From: Eikenella sp963515595 | Lineage (GTDB): Bacteria; Pseudomonadota; Gammaproteobacteria; Burkholderiales; Neisseriaceae | Direction: 5' to 3' | DNA length: 64,000 nucleotides | Assembly: GCA_963515595.1 (NCBI GenBank) | Contig: CAUPYH010000001.1 | Span: forward strand, 1-64,000 | Shown here: positions 1 through 7,798 of the stretch, in pieces | Numbering within the stretch: position 1 is the stretch's first letter | How the letters are laid out: the number at the start of each line of letters is the position of its first letter | Notes under the pieces: model-generated | Seen by the model: the letters and a program-made list of their open reading frames with translations, nothing else | Told to the model about the DNA's origin: nothing | The model's database searches: none | Translations under genes and position numbers: made by a program

Positions 1-545
1 CGGCTTGAGTGTGTAGTTGGTCGCACCGGCCTGCACACTTTGGCCTTTCGGGTTGCCCCAGCAGTGCGTTCATTCTCGCGCCGGTTTGGCCGTTTCGATT
101 GTAGGTATTGGATACCCCAAGCAGCCGCACATTCGCCCCCTTGGCACGCAATGCACGGATTTGGGCTCGGATGCCGTCGGTATCGTTCGGGTTGTTACTC
201 ATACCGGACGACAGAATCACGGTTTGGCCTTGCAAGTTGCCGGAATAGCCGTTGATGAAGCCCAATACCTGCTGCGGATTAGCACCAATTCTAGTTGACC
301 CTGTGCCGTTTACCGCGCTGCGGTAGCCGTGAGCGATACTATCGCCGAAGTAAATCGTACCACCCGGGGAAAACATCTGTTTAGCGACACGTTCTCCCGA
401 GCCTAGGCTTCGTACCGCCGCCTGCGCCGAACCTGCCGCGCCGGGGGTGCGGCCAGTAGCAACATCAACTGCGCCGGATACCCGTTCGGCGGCGCTCTGT
501 ACCTGCTCCGCCACGAAATTTACCGGGCGCATGGCTAGGCGTTTG
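1..545 (-). pseudogene. Fragment of a phage virion protein with an SGNH/GDSL-hydrolase-like domain
   Basis: Read on the minus strand from about 545, this frame has a helical stretch (VNFVAEQVQSAAERV) and then a GDSIAHGYR motif, which resembles block I of SGNH hydrolases. SSGMSNNPND follows, a possible equivalent of the GxND block. Near positions 56-59 an extra G in a GGGG run moves the reading frame; with three G the protein would continue LLGNPKGQSVQAG. The gene has no start of its own and is joined directly to the truncated portal, so it looks like the product of a deletion that removed most of the structural genes of prophage 1. It continues beyond the window. The hydrolase assignment is tentative. 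Confidence 0.5.
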
Positions 546-1025
546 GCCGCCGTCCAAGAGCAGCGGATTGGCAAGTTTGCCGTCGTGGTCTTTGATTTGC
601 ACCAGTATCTGACCGCGCCCGAACAGGCCGTCTGTTTCGATGGCTTTGCGGAACACATCACGCACGTTCAGCCGCTCGTAGCATTCCTCAATCTGCTTGA
701 TGAGGTCGCTGTTGTCTTCTTCGCCTACGGATTTGATTTCTATTCACTGGCGGGTCATTTCGTTGGCGGTGGTTTCGCTCACGCTGCGGTATTCGGAAAT
801 CTGCGCCAACTCGGCCAAGCGCGGATAACCGATAAAGCCGGTGCCGAAAAAGCAATCAGCCCCAAAGTTTCCTAAGGGGCTGCTGTCCATGGCTATACCG
901 TTTGGCTTCACGCCGTCCGGCAGGGCTGGGAAATCCAAGCTGTATGATGCAGGCTGCTTTTCAGGTAGCCTTTGCAACGCACGGCGCATGGCCTTGGCGT
1001 TCGGCTTGTTCTTTTTCTTACTCAT
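546..1025 (-). pseudogene. Truncated portal protein (DUF1073 type) with an in-frame TGA
   Basis: The product starts MSKKKNKPNAKAMRRAL at 1025, overlapping the terminase stop (ATGA). Residues FIGYPRLAELAQISEYR and, later, GLFGRGQILVQIKD are typical of DUF1073 phage portals, which form the ring at the capsid vertex for DNA passage. At 744-746 a TGA stands between TRQ and IEIKSVGEED; the same frame continues on both sides, and family members have Trp here, so a TGG-to-TGA change is likely. Homology ends near 550, where the sequence passes into the neighbouring virion gene fragment. The expected length is above 400 residues, so this is a remnant. Confidence 0.7.
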
Positions 1026-2371
1026 AGTCCGCTCAATATCTTGGGGTTGATGTTCAATCCGCCCTGCACGGGGGCAAAAGCCATAACCAGCGCATCCGCC
1101 CGGTTCGGGCTGGGAATGCCACGTTTTTTCATGTCTTTCTTGCTCTCCACTTTCACGCGCCCGTTTTGGTCGTAATCCACCTGCGGGCGGCTCAGTTCGG
1201 CAGTCAGGTACTCCAACTCGTGCAGGCTGCTTGATAGGCTGATAAGTTGGTCTTCGGGGTAACTGTCCCCGTGATGGACGGCGCGCCACGTCTTATAGAA
1301 GCGGTCGCGCACCATCCACCACGCCTGCGCCTTAATGTTGGCGAACATGTCGCGGTTTTTCTTGTCGTCGGTGTATTTGGCATCAGGCTTGTACACCGCA
1401 CCGCCGGCATTGAAGCCTAGCGTCTGCACCTTGCCGTTCTTACGCCGGAACTGTGCCTTCACACCGGCACCCACGCCGATGTTGTCGTACACAATGCGGT
1501 CAATATTCTGCTCTTGGGCATACAGGTAAACCTTGTCGGCGGAATAAATCACGTCTTGGCCGCGCCATTGCTGCATATCGGTTACGACGGAGCCGTGCCG
1601 CAATACGGTGGCATTGGCATCATCGCCTTCATCGGCCACGTCAAACCCAAGAATGCGCCGGCCTGCGGCGGAGAAGCCCAGTTTTTCATGCGCATCAATG
1701 GCGGCTTCAATCCAGCTTGGCTTGATAATCGCCAGTTCGCTATCGGCAACCGGCTCGCCAAGCCAGATGTGACGGTAAAGGTCTTCATCCCGCTCTTTGC
1801 ATTCGAGCATATCGGCCAGCAGCGGCGTATCGGCAAAATGCGGGTTGATGTCGTAGTTGGCCTTTAAGACAATGCTGTCTTTGGGCGGGTGGACGATGAA
1901 CCGCTGATAGGTATCGTCCAAAATGTTTTTCGGGTTGAAACTGATCCATATTTCCGCGTTTTTGTCGCCACGAATGGACGATATCAGCACGTCCCATGAA
2001 TTTTTTGTTACCGCTTCGGCTTCTTCCACCCAGCACACGCCGACACCCTGAATCGATTTGATTTTGGTAACGTTGTTCTTGATGCCGTAAAACACGAACT
2101 TCGCGCCCGTGCCTTTATGGGTGATGGTGGATTTCAGAATATCGAACTCATCCGCGTAACCCAAGCGTTCGATGGTCTCAATCAATAGCTGGTACACCGA
2201 ATCATCCAGCGAGCCTTGAAACTCACGGGCACATAAAATGACCGTGCCGATGCGGCGCGATACCTCCACCGCCAATTCCGCCAAGAAATATGATTTCCCG
2301 CTACCGCGCCCGCCATACAGCACCTTGTAACGCGCCTTGCGGATAAGCGGCTTGAAATACGGATTGGCCAT
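1022..2371 (-). CDS. Terminase large subunit, PBSX/lambda-like prophage type
   Basis: This is the 449-residue DNA-packaging motor ATPase and nuclease of prophage 1. The ATPase is at the N terminus, with Walker A GGRGSGKS at about residues 20-27 and a Walker B-like segment GVCWVEEAEA near 110-120. The C-terminal half carries the nuclease fold, with GFDVADEGDDAN near 245 and PNRADALVMAF near 430. Length and architecture fit the PBSX-type terminase family. It lies 4 bp from the small subunit and overlaps the portal start, the usual order small subunit, large subunit, portal. The gene looks intact although its downstream partners are not. Confidence 0.9.
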   Translation of the reverse strand: MANPYFKPLIRKARYKVLYGGRGSGKSYFLAELAVEVSRRIGTVILCAREFQGSLDDSVYQLLIETIERLGYADEFDILKSTITHKGTGAKFVFYGIKNNVTKIKSIQGVGVCWVEEAEAVTKNSWDVLISSIRGDKNAEIWISFNPKNILDDTYQRFIVHPPKDSIVLKANYDINPHFADTPLLADMLECKERDEDLYRHIWLGEPVADSELAIIKPSWIEAAIDAHEKLGFSAAGRRILGFDVADEGDDANATVLRHGSVVTDMQQWRGQDVIYSADKVYLYAQEQNIDRIVYDNIGVGAGVKAQFRRKNGKVQTLGFNAGGAVYKPDAKYTDDKKNRDMFANIKAQAWWMVRDRFYKTWRAVHHGDSYPEDQLISLSSSLHELEYLTAELSRPQVDYDQNGRVKVESKKDMKKRGIPSPNRADALVMAFAPVQGGLNINPKILSGL

Positions 2372-2375
2372 AGGG

Positions 2376-2786
2376 TTACTTGAAAATATCTTCCAGCGAG
2401 CGGGTCTCTACCTTCACGCGCATATCGGCATCTAATTCCAGCTTCTCGCCATACTTCTTCGGCGCGAGCTTAGCGGCCTTCCATTTGCGGGCGTCGATTT
2501 GTAACTTGGCTTTCGCCACTTCACCCGTTTCAGGGGCGACAGAATCGGCAATATCGATAATCTCGTCGGCAAAACCGTCCGCCTGTTCCTCGCGCGCACG
2601 CGCGTATTGCTCCTGAAAATCTTGGTGTTCTGCCAACCAGCGGTGTACTGTGCCGCCCGCAGGCATATCCGCAGATGAACAAATCGCCCGCAAGCTCATG
2701 CCACGGGCGATCAGTTCACAGATTTTATCTGCCGTTTCTTGACTGTATGTTGTCGGTCGCCCGACTGGGCGTTTTGCTTTTGCCAT
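2376..2786 (-). CDS. Terminase small subunit
   Basis: A 136-residue protein with an N-terminal helix-turn-helix region (about residues 12-55), including TYSQETADKICELIARGM and the recognition-helix-like ADMPAGGTVHRWL. This matches small terminase subunits that bind the packaging site and hand DNA to the large subunit. The acidic C-terminal part (EIIDIADSVAPETGEVAKA) is typical of the family. It is the first gene of the late leftward cluster, 4 bp upstream of the large subunit. Confidence 0.85.
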   Translation of the reverse strand: MAKAKRPVGRPTTYSQETADKICELIARGMSLRAICSSADMPAGGTVHRWLAEHQDFQEQYARAREEQADGFADEIIDIADSVAPETGEVAKAKLQIDARKWKAAKLAPKKYGEKLELDADMRVKVETRSLEDIFK

Positions 2787-2910
2787 ATCGAGCTATCCTA
2801 AATTAAAGGCCGCCTAAAGGCAGCCAAAAGGAAAGGAGAAAATTGCCAATTCGCAACTTTCTCCGAAATATAGCACTTTTATATCAAAAGTGTTTCATGC
2901 TGTCAAGTGC

Positions 2911-2950
2911 AAAACAAAAGCAGCCCGAATGCAACTAAAGCACTCGGGCT
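2911..2950 (-). terminator. Rho-independent terminator in the 2787-3157 intergenic region
   Basis: Read on the minus strand, AGCCCGAGTGC and GCATTCGGGCT form an 11-bp stem (one G-T pair) around a 7-base loop, followed by GCTTTTGTTTT. It would end transcription of the leftward operon at 3158-4327 before the terminase genes. I saw no gene in the rest of this 371-bp gap. Confidence 0.7.
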
Positions 2951-3157
2951 GGAATTCTGTTTCTTTTACCCACGGCAAAACCCCCGCATGGGTAACGATT
3001 GAATAATACGCCCCTGATAACCGAAATGCAAGTGTTTCTATGTTATCTGTTGCTGATTTATTGCATTTCAAAAGCGAAAGGCCCCGAAAACCGGAGCCAT
3101 AACGCCGACCAGGGAACCCCCCAATCCACTTAATGCATAGTATATAGCCTTGGGCAT

Positions 3158-3565
3158 TTATCCTTCAATGTATTCCCCTTCCCAAATAGGCATCCCAGAA
3201 TCTATTGCGGTTAGATTTAATTCCATTTGGAGGTGGACGCCCACTGCGATTTGAGAATATTTATGTAATTTTTCAATTAGTGCATGGTTGCCACTTAATA
3301 CTTGCTCCGGTGTTTGTTCACCAATACCAGTCAAACGGAAGAATACCATGTATTCTGCTTCAATTGAGAAAATATTCTCGTTCTGTCCGTTAACAGCTCT
3401 AAACCATACTGTAGGGCGAAGTAAAATCTGGTCATTCTCTTCATTCAAGAAGATCTTCCCTGGAGTAACAGTAAGCCGCCTGGTTATTTCTGATATATCA
3501 ATACTCTTTTCCGCAACCTGCCGATTTGACGTACCCTGTTTAACATCAAGTATCTGAATTTTCAT
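3158..3565 (-). CDS. SecB-like chaperone of a toxin-antitoxin-chaperone (TAC) operon
   Basis: A 135-residue protein resembling small phage- or TA-associated SecB-like proteins. It has a beta-rich core (ILLRPTVWFRAVNG, then IFSIEAEYMVFFRLTG), where the SIEAEYMVFF strand matches the SecB-like pattern, then a helix (HALIEKLHKYSQ) and a final hydrophobic beta segment ending PIWEGEYIEG. In known TAC systems the chaperone binds a C-terminal tail on the antitoxin and protects it from proteolysis. It lies 1 bp downstream of the antitoxin gene, in the canonical toxin-antitoxin-chaperone order. The family call rests on motif impression and context, so it is moderate; an unrelated phage protein is possible. 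Confidence 0.5.
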   Translation of the reverse strand: MKIQILDVKQGTSNRQVAEKSIDISEITRRLTVTPGKIFLNEENDQILLRPTVWFRAVNGQNENIFSIEAEYMVFFRLTGIGEQTPEQVLSGNHALIEKLHKYSQIAVGVHLQMELNLTAIDSGMPIWEGEYIEG

Positions 3566-3566
3566 C

Positions 3567-3929
3567 TTATACTTCCAGTGCTAGCGGTCTAAAGTTTCCG
3601 ATGTGGTAAGGTTGTCGCTTAGATAAGTTGGTTATAGGGGAGGCGGATGTAATATTCAAAACCCGTCCATATTCTGCTTGCAGCTTAGACTCGGTTGAAA
3701 TCACAATCTTTTCATCCAGCGCAAATAGCATGGAAACCATTGTCTCGATAGTCAGATTATTACTGCCCCCCATAATCCTAGAAACAAGAGATTTACTTTT
3801 GCCCGTGAGTTTGGCTAGGTCGGTATAGGAGAGTTTCTTTTCATCCAAGAGATTATTCAGCATGATGGCGAAATCTACTTTTACCTCTTCTTGAGCTTCT
3901 ATTAGCTCGTAATTTTCTATTTTATTCAT
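3567..3929 (-). CDS. HigA-like antitoxin with XRE helix-turn-helix and a C-terminal extension
   Basis: A 120-residue protein. Residues 1-30 are helical and acidic (NYELIEAQEEVKVDFAIML). Residues 32-75 form a Cro/C1-type helix-turn-helix (SYTDLAKLTGKSKSLVSRIM). After a linker, a 30-40-residue tail ends KRQPYHIGNFRPLALEV. In TAC antitoxins such a tail is the chaperone-addiction segment that destabilises the antitoxin unless the SecB-like partner is bound. Its start overlaps the upstream toxin gene by 4 bp (ATGA), so the two are probably translationally coupled. It should repress its own promoter through the palindrome just upstream of the toxin gene. Confidence 0.65.
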   Translation of the reverse strand: MNKIENYELIEAQEEVKVDFAIMLNNLLDEKKLSYTDLAKLTGKSKSLVSRIMGGSNNLTIETMVSMLFALDEKIVISTESKLQAEYGRVLNITSASPITNLSKRQPYHIGNFRPLALEV

Positions 3930-4327
3930 GGCACTAAATGCTCCAAGGACAACATATTTTGTAGTTGCCTATAAGTCTTTTCCAAATCTGCCGGCTTAGT
4001 TTTCTGCCATTTTTTCAGCACACTGTGGCTAAGCAAGAAGCAACCTTGCAAGTTTGGAGTGCTTACACAATAAATGCGAATCGGTTGTTTAATAAACTCA
4101 TACACTTGAATGCCGTGTATCTTGCCAGCCTTGTGAAACATCTGTGATGGCAGCTGCTCACCGCGAGCGAAACGCTGCATAATAATCCGGATGCTGGCCG
4201 CATGACGGACAGTTTGAGCGGATTGCTGATAGTCATCCAGCTCACGTTCCAAGCTGGATACTTCTTCCCCATCTTCGCATAGTACGCATAAAGGGCGTAT
4301 GCCATTGTATAGCAGTTTAGGTTTCAT
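3926..4327 (-). CDS. HigB/Gp49-like (RelE superfamily) toxin of the TAC operon
   Basis: A 133-residue protein. The C-terminal half, with QVYEFIKQPIRIYCVSTP, GCFLLSHSVLKKWQK and DLEKTYRQLQNML, follows the pattern of HigB/Gp49-type toxins: a strand with Arg, a hydrophobic strand, a Lys-rich turn, then a helix. Such toxins cleave mRNA on the ribosome. It is the first gene of a three-gene operon with an XRE antitoxin and a SecB-like protein. The N-terminal 70 residues are longer than in minimal HigB. The toxin assignment is inferred from fold pattern and gene order. Confidence 0.55.
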   Translation of the reverse strand: MKPKLLYNGIRPLCVLCEDGEEVSSLERELDDYQQSAQTVRHAASIRIIMQRFARGEQLPSQMFHKAGKIHGIQVYEFIKQPIRIYCVSTPNLQGCFLLSHSVLKKWQKTKPADLEKTYRQLQNMLSLEHLVP

Positions 4328-4328
4328 T

Positions 4329-4346
4329 GTACACTTATAAGTAAAC
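4329..4346. promoter_or_regulatory. Palindromic operator in front of the toxin gene
   Basis: GTACACTTATAAGTAAAC contains the perfect palindrome ACTTATAAGT (4333-4342), starting 2 bp before the toxin start codon at 4327. It is AT-rich and could overlap the promoter. An autoregulatory site for the XRE antitoxin is the simplest reading; this is inferred from position. Confidence 0.5.
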
Positions 4347-4410
4347 TATAGGCATCAAATTTATCAAACAACACACCTGAGCAAATCAAGTTTCATCATA
4401 CCCTAAGCCA

Positions 4411-4436
4411 AATAAAAAAAGCAGCCCAAAGGCTGC
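4411..4436 (-). terminator. Rho-independent terminator downstream of the KilA-N gene
   Basis: On the minus strand GCAGCC-TTTG-GGCTGC is followed by TTTTTTTATT, a strong hairpin with a T tract. It would stop leftward transcription from the KilA-N gene before the toxin-antitoxin-chaperone promoter. Confidence 0.75.
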
Positions 4437-4540
4437 TGGTTCCGGCTAGGCTGGGCCGACTCTCGTTTTGCAGAAAAATCAAGTTGTTGATTTCATTTTA
4501 TTTGCTTTGGCCAAGGTATAGGGCCGACGACATTTCAAAT

Positions 4541-4613
4541 ATGGCGAATTCGCCATAATTAAAATTACACTGTCGCATGATGAAGTGAACTAGTTCCAAA
4601 ATGGAACTAGTTC
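4541..4613. promoter_or_regulatory. Two palindromes in the 4437-4659 gap
   Basis: ATGGCGAATTCGCCAT (4541-4556) is a perfect 16-bp palindrome. GAACTAGTTCC and GGAACTAGTTC (4587-4597 and 4603-4613) are inverted 11-mers separated by AAAAT. They lie in AT-rich sequence between the TAC operon and the KilA-N gene, with no ORF. They look like operators for dimeric regulators; which protein binds is unknown. Confidence 0.4.
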
Positions 4614-4659
4614 GAGCCAAACCCCGCGAACACATCACGGGGCTTGGGCTACCTGAAAA

Positions 4660-5481
4660 TCAGGCGTTAAGCTGGTGATAGCGGGCTTTCTCCGCACTGT
4701 CGCCATCCCAGGGGAAGTATTGGAAATACTCGTTATCGGGTACGCTGATTCCAGCCTGTTCGGTCACGTTGTGCAGGAACATGATGCTGTCGGCGGCGTG
4801 GTCGTTCAGGGTGGCGGCTAGGCGGCGGTTCAGCCCGCGCAAGGCTGCCCGGTGCTGGTAGATAAATTCGGCACAGTACAGGCTGTTAATTACAGCACCC
4901 TGCAAGTTGCGCAGGGGTTTGGGCCGCATATTTTCAGGTAGCCTATCCAGCACTTCGCCGTTCAGCCCGCTTTGTAATGTGAGCGAATGCACATAAGCCA
5001 CCGCAGCAGGCAACAACGGGGCGGCGATTTGGTCGATATGTGCCACGCCGAAGCGCTGATGCACCATGCGGTAGGCTGCCGAATAATCAATACCGCAGCG
5101 GGCGACCAGCAGCTTAACCGCACCCACCAAGCCGCGCCGTTCGTCTATCGTGGTTTGGGTTTCGAGCTTGGGGCTACCTGAAACATCTTCCTGCGTATCG
5201 AGAAACGCGCGGATAACTTTCAACGAGAATGCAGGGGAAATCCACATGCCGTAGTGAACCACCAGCTCTTTACTCACGAAAGTGCCAAGCCCTTGTTTCT
5301 TTTGGATAGACGGAATTCCGTCTATCTCAATTTCAGCAATTAAATCAGCAGTTTGCTTGTTTTGAAGCCATCGGCGCGGTGAGTGCTTATCTTGCCCGCC
5401 GCTGGCTTTGTGTAAATCATTGAGGGAATAGAGGTCGCCGAACTGGCGAATAGAAATATTAGCAACAGATACTGCCTTCAT
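4660..5481 (-). CDS. KilA-N domain phage antirepressor-like protein
   Basis: The start at 5481 (MKAVSVANISIRQFG) is chosen for the AAGGAG upstream, giving 273 residues. Residues 1-105 are a KilA-N domain: LYSLNDLHKASGGQDKHSPR, then FVSKELVVHYGMWISPAFSLK and IRAFLDTQ. KilA-N proteins are DNA-binding phage regulators, often antirepressors. The C-terminal half (about 120-270) matches the extension of P22AR/KilA-type proteins; I assign it no function. It is leftward, alone between two terminators, and preceded by a structured leader. Confidence 0.75.
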   Translation of the reverse strand: MKAVSVANISIRQFGDLYSLNDLHKASGGQDKHSPRRWLQNKQTADLIAEIEIDGIPSIQKKQGLGTFVSKELVVHYGMWISPAFSLKVIRAFLDTQEDVSGSPKLETQTTIDERRGLVGAVKLLVARCGIDYSAAYRMVHQRFGVAHIDQIAAPLLPAAVAYVHSLTLQSGLNGEVLDRLPENMRPKPLRNLQGAVINSLYCAEFIYQHRAALRGLNRRLAATLNDHAADSIMFLHNVTEQAGISVPDNEYFQYFPWDGDSAEKARYHQLNA

Positions 5482-5485
5482 AATT

Positions 5486-5700
5486 TTACTCCTTGTATAA
5501 GTTTTCAAACCCTTTCGAAGGGGTGGCGGGGTGTTCGAAACATGTACAAGTCATGCCGCCAGCCTTGCGGACTGGCGCACCCCGCCGTAGGAGTAAACTT
5601 TGTGAGCAGTTCAAGGAGAGAGCAAGAACCAACAGACACAAAAAATCCACACTGTCGGGGCGGATACCGCTTGTAGGTGTTTCGAGCACCTAGGAAACAT
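5486..5700 (-). other. Structured leader, possibly a small ORF, upstream of the KilA-N gene
   Basis: A 67-codon frame (5486-5689) ends GFENLYKE immediately before the KilA-N ribosome site, and its wording (FEHPATPSKGFENLYKE) looks like a conserved phage leader rather than random sequence. The same stretch can fold: on the minus strand GCCAGTCC-GCAA-GGCTGGC makes a GNRA-capped stem with one bulge. It could be a leader peptide, an RNA element, or both. I cannot decide from one sequence. Confidence 0.35.
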
Positions 5701-5703
5701 CAT

Positions 5704-5731
5704 AAACAAAACCCCCTGCGAATGCAAGGGG
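5704..5731 (-). terminator. Rho-independent terminator
   Basis: On the minus strand CCCCTTGC-ATTC-GCAGGGGG is followed by TTTTGTTT. It sits 10 bp past the stop of the gene at 5742-6173 and would end that leftward transcript. Confidence 0.75.
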
Positions 5732-5741
5732 CTCCAACCAT

Positions 5742-6173
5742 TCAATAATCTAATCCTTTAATAAGAGGCTTCACAAATACATGGGCAGTACAACAATTGC
5801 ATTTGCAGCAAGTCATCAAGGGGAATATCGGCACATCTTCCAGTTTGATCACTTTACCATCATACTTTTGGCGGTATTTCTGTGCTGTTTCGCAATATTT
5901 TATTTCAGGCAAAAAGGAGATGGAAACGTGTGCAACGCCCGCCTCTTTACTTCTCTCACGCCTTATCATCTCGCTTGCCCGAAAATTGGCAATCCTCATT
6001 TCCACTTGAACCGACTTAACCTTAAAATCAGCAGGGATGGTTTTATCTGTTGCCAAAGCCTGTTGAATATCCGAATAAATCAGATTGTATCGTTCGGCTG
6101 GGGGATGCCTCATCAAGTATTTAGCCAACTTGTCGATTTGCTTATCGGTCAGCCTCTTGGAAAGTTTTAACAC
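5742..6173 (-). CDS. Hypothetical phage protein with a Cys-rich segment
   Basis: 143 residues from a GTG start with GGAG a few bases upstream. The open frame continues upstream for about 30 codons (a hydrophobic stretch, then KNIDEKLRLEIDELEKVLKL) but has no ATG, so the N terminus may be longer or damaged. The sequence is basic and helical (LTDKQIDKLAKYLMRHPPAE). It has a Cys cluster, TCCKCNCCTAHVF, near residues 119-131 that could bind metal. I do not recognise the family. Confidence 0.5.
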   Translation of the reverse strand: MLKLSKRLTDKQIDKLAKYLMRHPPAERYNLIYSDIQQALATDKTIPADFKVKSVQVEMRIANFRASEMIRRERSKEAGVAHVSISFLPEIKYCETAQKYRQKYDGKVIKLEDVPIFPLMTCCKCNCCTAHVFVKPLIKGLDY

Positions 6174-6263
6174 TTTCTCCAGCTCGTCAATTTCTAAGCG
6201 TAATTTTTCATCTATATTTTTAGCTTTGATTTTAAAGAATGAAAATATAAGATAAATTGAATT

Positions 6264-6668
6264 TTATTGTCCTAGTTTATACTCTTGAAGCTCTCTTAGC
6301 CGCCTAATATTCATCTCCATTGGACAAATTACATCCATAGGCATTGCACCAATCCGATTTCTAAATTGGCACATTTTGCTACGATAGTCCAAATAGGCAA
6401 CCTGACTGGCTTTTAACAGCCTAGCAGTTTCAGGAGAGTAAGGGTTGTTATCGTTGACATAAAAATTATAGATGTTTTCATAAGTATTATTTAGATCTTC
6501 ACTCACTAAAGCATCAACACTTCGAGCGCAGGCCGCAATCGCTCCATTATATGGGGCGGTAATTCTATCAACACATTGGTCATACTGCGATTGATAATCT
6601 ATGTTTGTTTCAGCATATACCGAACCGCCAGCTAACAATATAGCTGCTACCAACAATGCTTTTTTCAT
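6264..6668 (-). CDS. Exported LprI-like (lysozyme-inhibitor-type) protein
   Basis: 134 residues with a clear signal peptide (MKKALLVAAILLAGGSVYA, cleavage after AYA-like VYA). The mature part has four Cys and the pattern DDQC...ACARSVDALVSEDLNNTYENIYNF...LLKASQVAYLDYRSKMCQF, matching the LprI/DUF1311 family, whose members inhibit lysozyme in the periplasm. In a prophage it could be a lysogenic conversion gene. It lies 10 bp downstream of the DUF4236 gene, in the same direction. Confidence 0.6.
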   Translation of the reverse strand: MKKALLVAAILLAGGSVYAETNIDYQSQYDQCVDRITAPYNGAIAACARSVDALVSEDLNNTYENIYNFYVNDNNPYSPETARLLKASQVAYLDYRSKMCQFRNRIGAMPMDVICPMEMNIRRLRELQEYKLGQ

Positions 6669-6678
6669 CTTTCGTCTC

Positions 6679-7305
6679 CTAAAATAAACTATCTACCTGT
6701 TTACGCTCATCATCACTCATCGGCTTATACCCTTCGGTTTTGCCTGAATCATTACGCTGCCGAACCGACGGAGGAGTGTCCTCATGTGTTTTCGTTGGTG
6801 CTTCGCGTTGCTGTTGCTGTGGCACATTACTATTTGGTGTGCTGTTCTCAGAAAGTGCGGACAGGATGCCAATTAGAATCAAAATAACGATTCCCCAGCC
6901 GATTATTTTGCCTATTGTTGCCAAGCAGCCTCTTCTTTTTGGTGGAGGCTCTGTCGTCTCAAACTGCGAGAAATCCAGCCTGCCTTCACTCATCACCTCT
7001 TCCCGTAATTGCCAGTATTCTGCTTCAGTTAGCTGGCCTTTACTGTACATCCGTTCTATCTTTTCCAGTTGGTTGATTTTGCTCGCGCGTCCCATTTTCC
7101 GGCTCTTCTGCGGTTGGCTTGAGGCTAATTTTGCCCGATAAGACAGCCCTGTCCCCTTGATGCCGATATTGGAGTAGACGCCTTTCTTGCTGATATTCAG
7201 GTTGGCGCCACGCTTCCCGATGGTAAAGCTGGTAATGCCACGCTTCCCAATATTTACATGAAAGCCGGGTGCAATCTTGAACGATTTTCTAAAGCGAAAC
7301 CCCAT
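6679..7305 (-). CDS. DUF4236 protein with SHOCT-like motif and one membrane helix
   Basis: 208 residues. Residues 1-55 are DUF4236 (MGFRFRKSFKIAPGFHVNIG, with repeated IGKRG and SKKGVYSNIG turns). A short helical hairpin near 78-110 (IERMYSKGQLTEAEYWQLRE) resembles a SHOCT motif. A single transmembrane helix follows (IIGWGIVILILIGILSAL), then a low-complexity polar tail. The function of the family is unknown; it recurs on mobile elements. It is probably co-transcribed with the exported protein downstream. Confidence 0.7.
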   Translation of the reverse strand: MGFRFRKSFKIAPGFHVNIGKRGITSFTIGKRGANLNISKKGVYSNIGIKGTGLSYRAKLASSQPQKSRKMGRASKINQLEKIERMYSKGQLTEAEYWQLREEVMSEGRLDFSQFETTEPPPKRRGCLATIGKIIGWGIVILILIGILSALSENSTPNSNVPQQQQREAPTKTHEDTPPSVRQRNDSGKTEGYKPMSDDERKQVDSLF

Positions 7306-7381
7306 TTGAGAGAAGGCTATGTGAAGTGTAATAGCGGGTAATTATACATATTTTTACACAGCCTAGCCGCACAAACACAAA

Positions 7382-7744
7382 CTACCCAATAATCCCCGCT
7401 TGCCTAAACTCTGGTTCCAGTTTGCAAATGGCGCTATTGAGCAGCCACGCCACAATTTCCCCAACCTGTTTCTTTTTCCGCCACAACGTTACGCGCCCAA
7501 TATCAAATCTGTCTTGTATCTCCATCTGCTTGGGGCTACCTGAAAAAATATGCGACAGCAGAGCATCACAAAGCAACAAGGGAATGCCTTGCTGCTGATC
7601 CAGGATGTAGCTGCTCAAATCCACGATACGGCTTAAATTGCTGCCGTATTGGGCTTCTACGGCGCAAAGCTCCAAATGGTTTAGCAGCCGTTCCACCCGC
7701 GCCCGTATCATCGCGCTATTGGCGTGCCAGTCATGTTGCGTCAT
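7382..7744 (-). CDS. Hypothetical phage protein, possibly a late regulator
   Basis: From MTQHDWHANSAMIRARVERL at 7744 the product is 120 residues. A segment near the C terminus (MEIQDRFDIGRVTLWRKKKQ) reads like a helix-turn-helix, and its place upstream of the leftward late genes would suit a regulator; that is inference. It is divergent from the bet module. On the plus strand just before 7799 a frame ends AEETPKPTIQ, perhaps the tail of a lost early gene, which suggests a deletion junction nearby. Confidence 0.45.
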   Translation of the reverse strand: MTQHDWHANSAMIRARVERLLNHLELCAVEAQYGSNLSRIVDLSSYILDQQQGIPLLLCDALLSHIFSGSPKQMEIQDRFDIGRVTLWRKKKQVGEIVAWLLNSAICKLEPEFRQAGIIG

Positions 7745-7798
7745 CCCTTGGCCGAAGAAACGCCAAAGCCGACTATCCAATAACCACCGGAGCAAATC

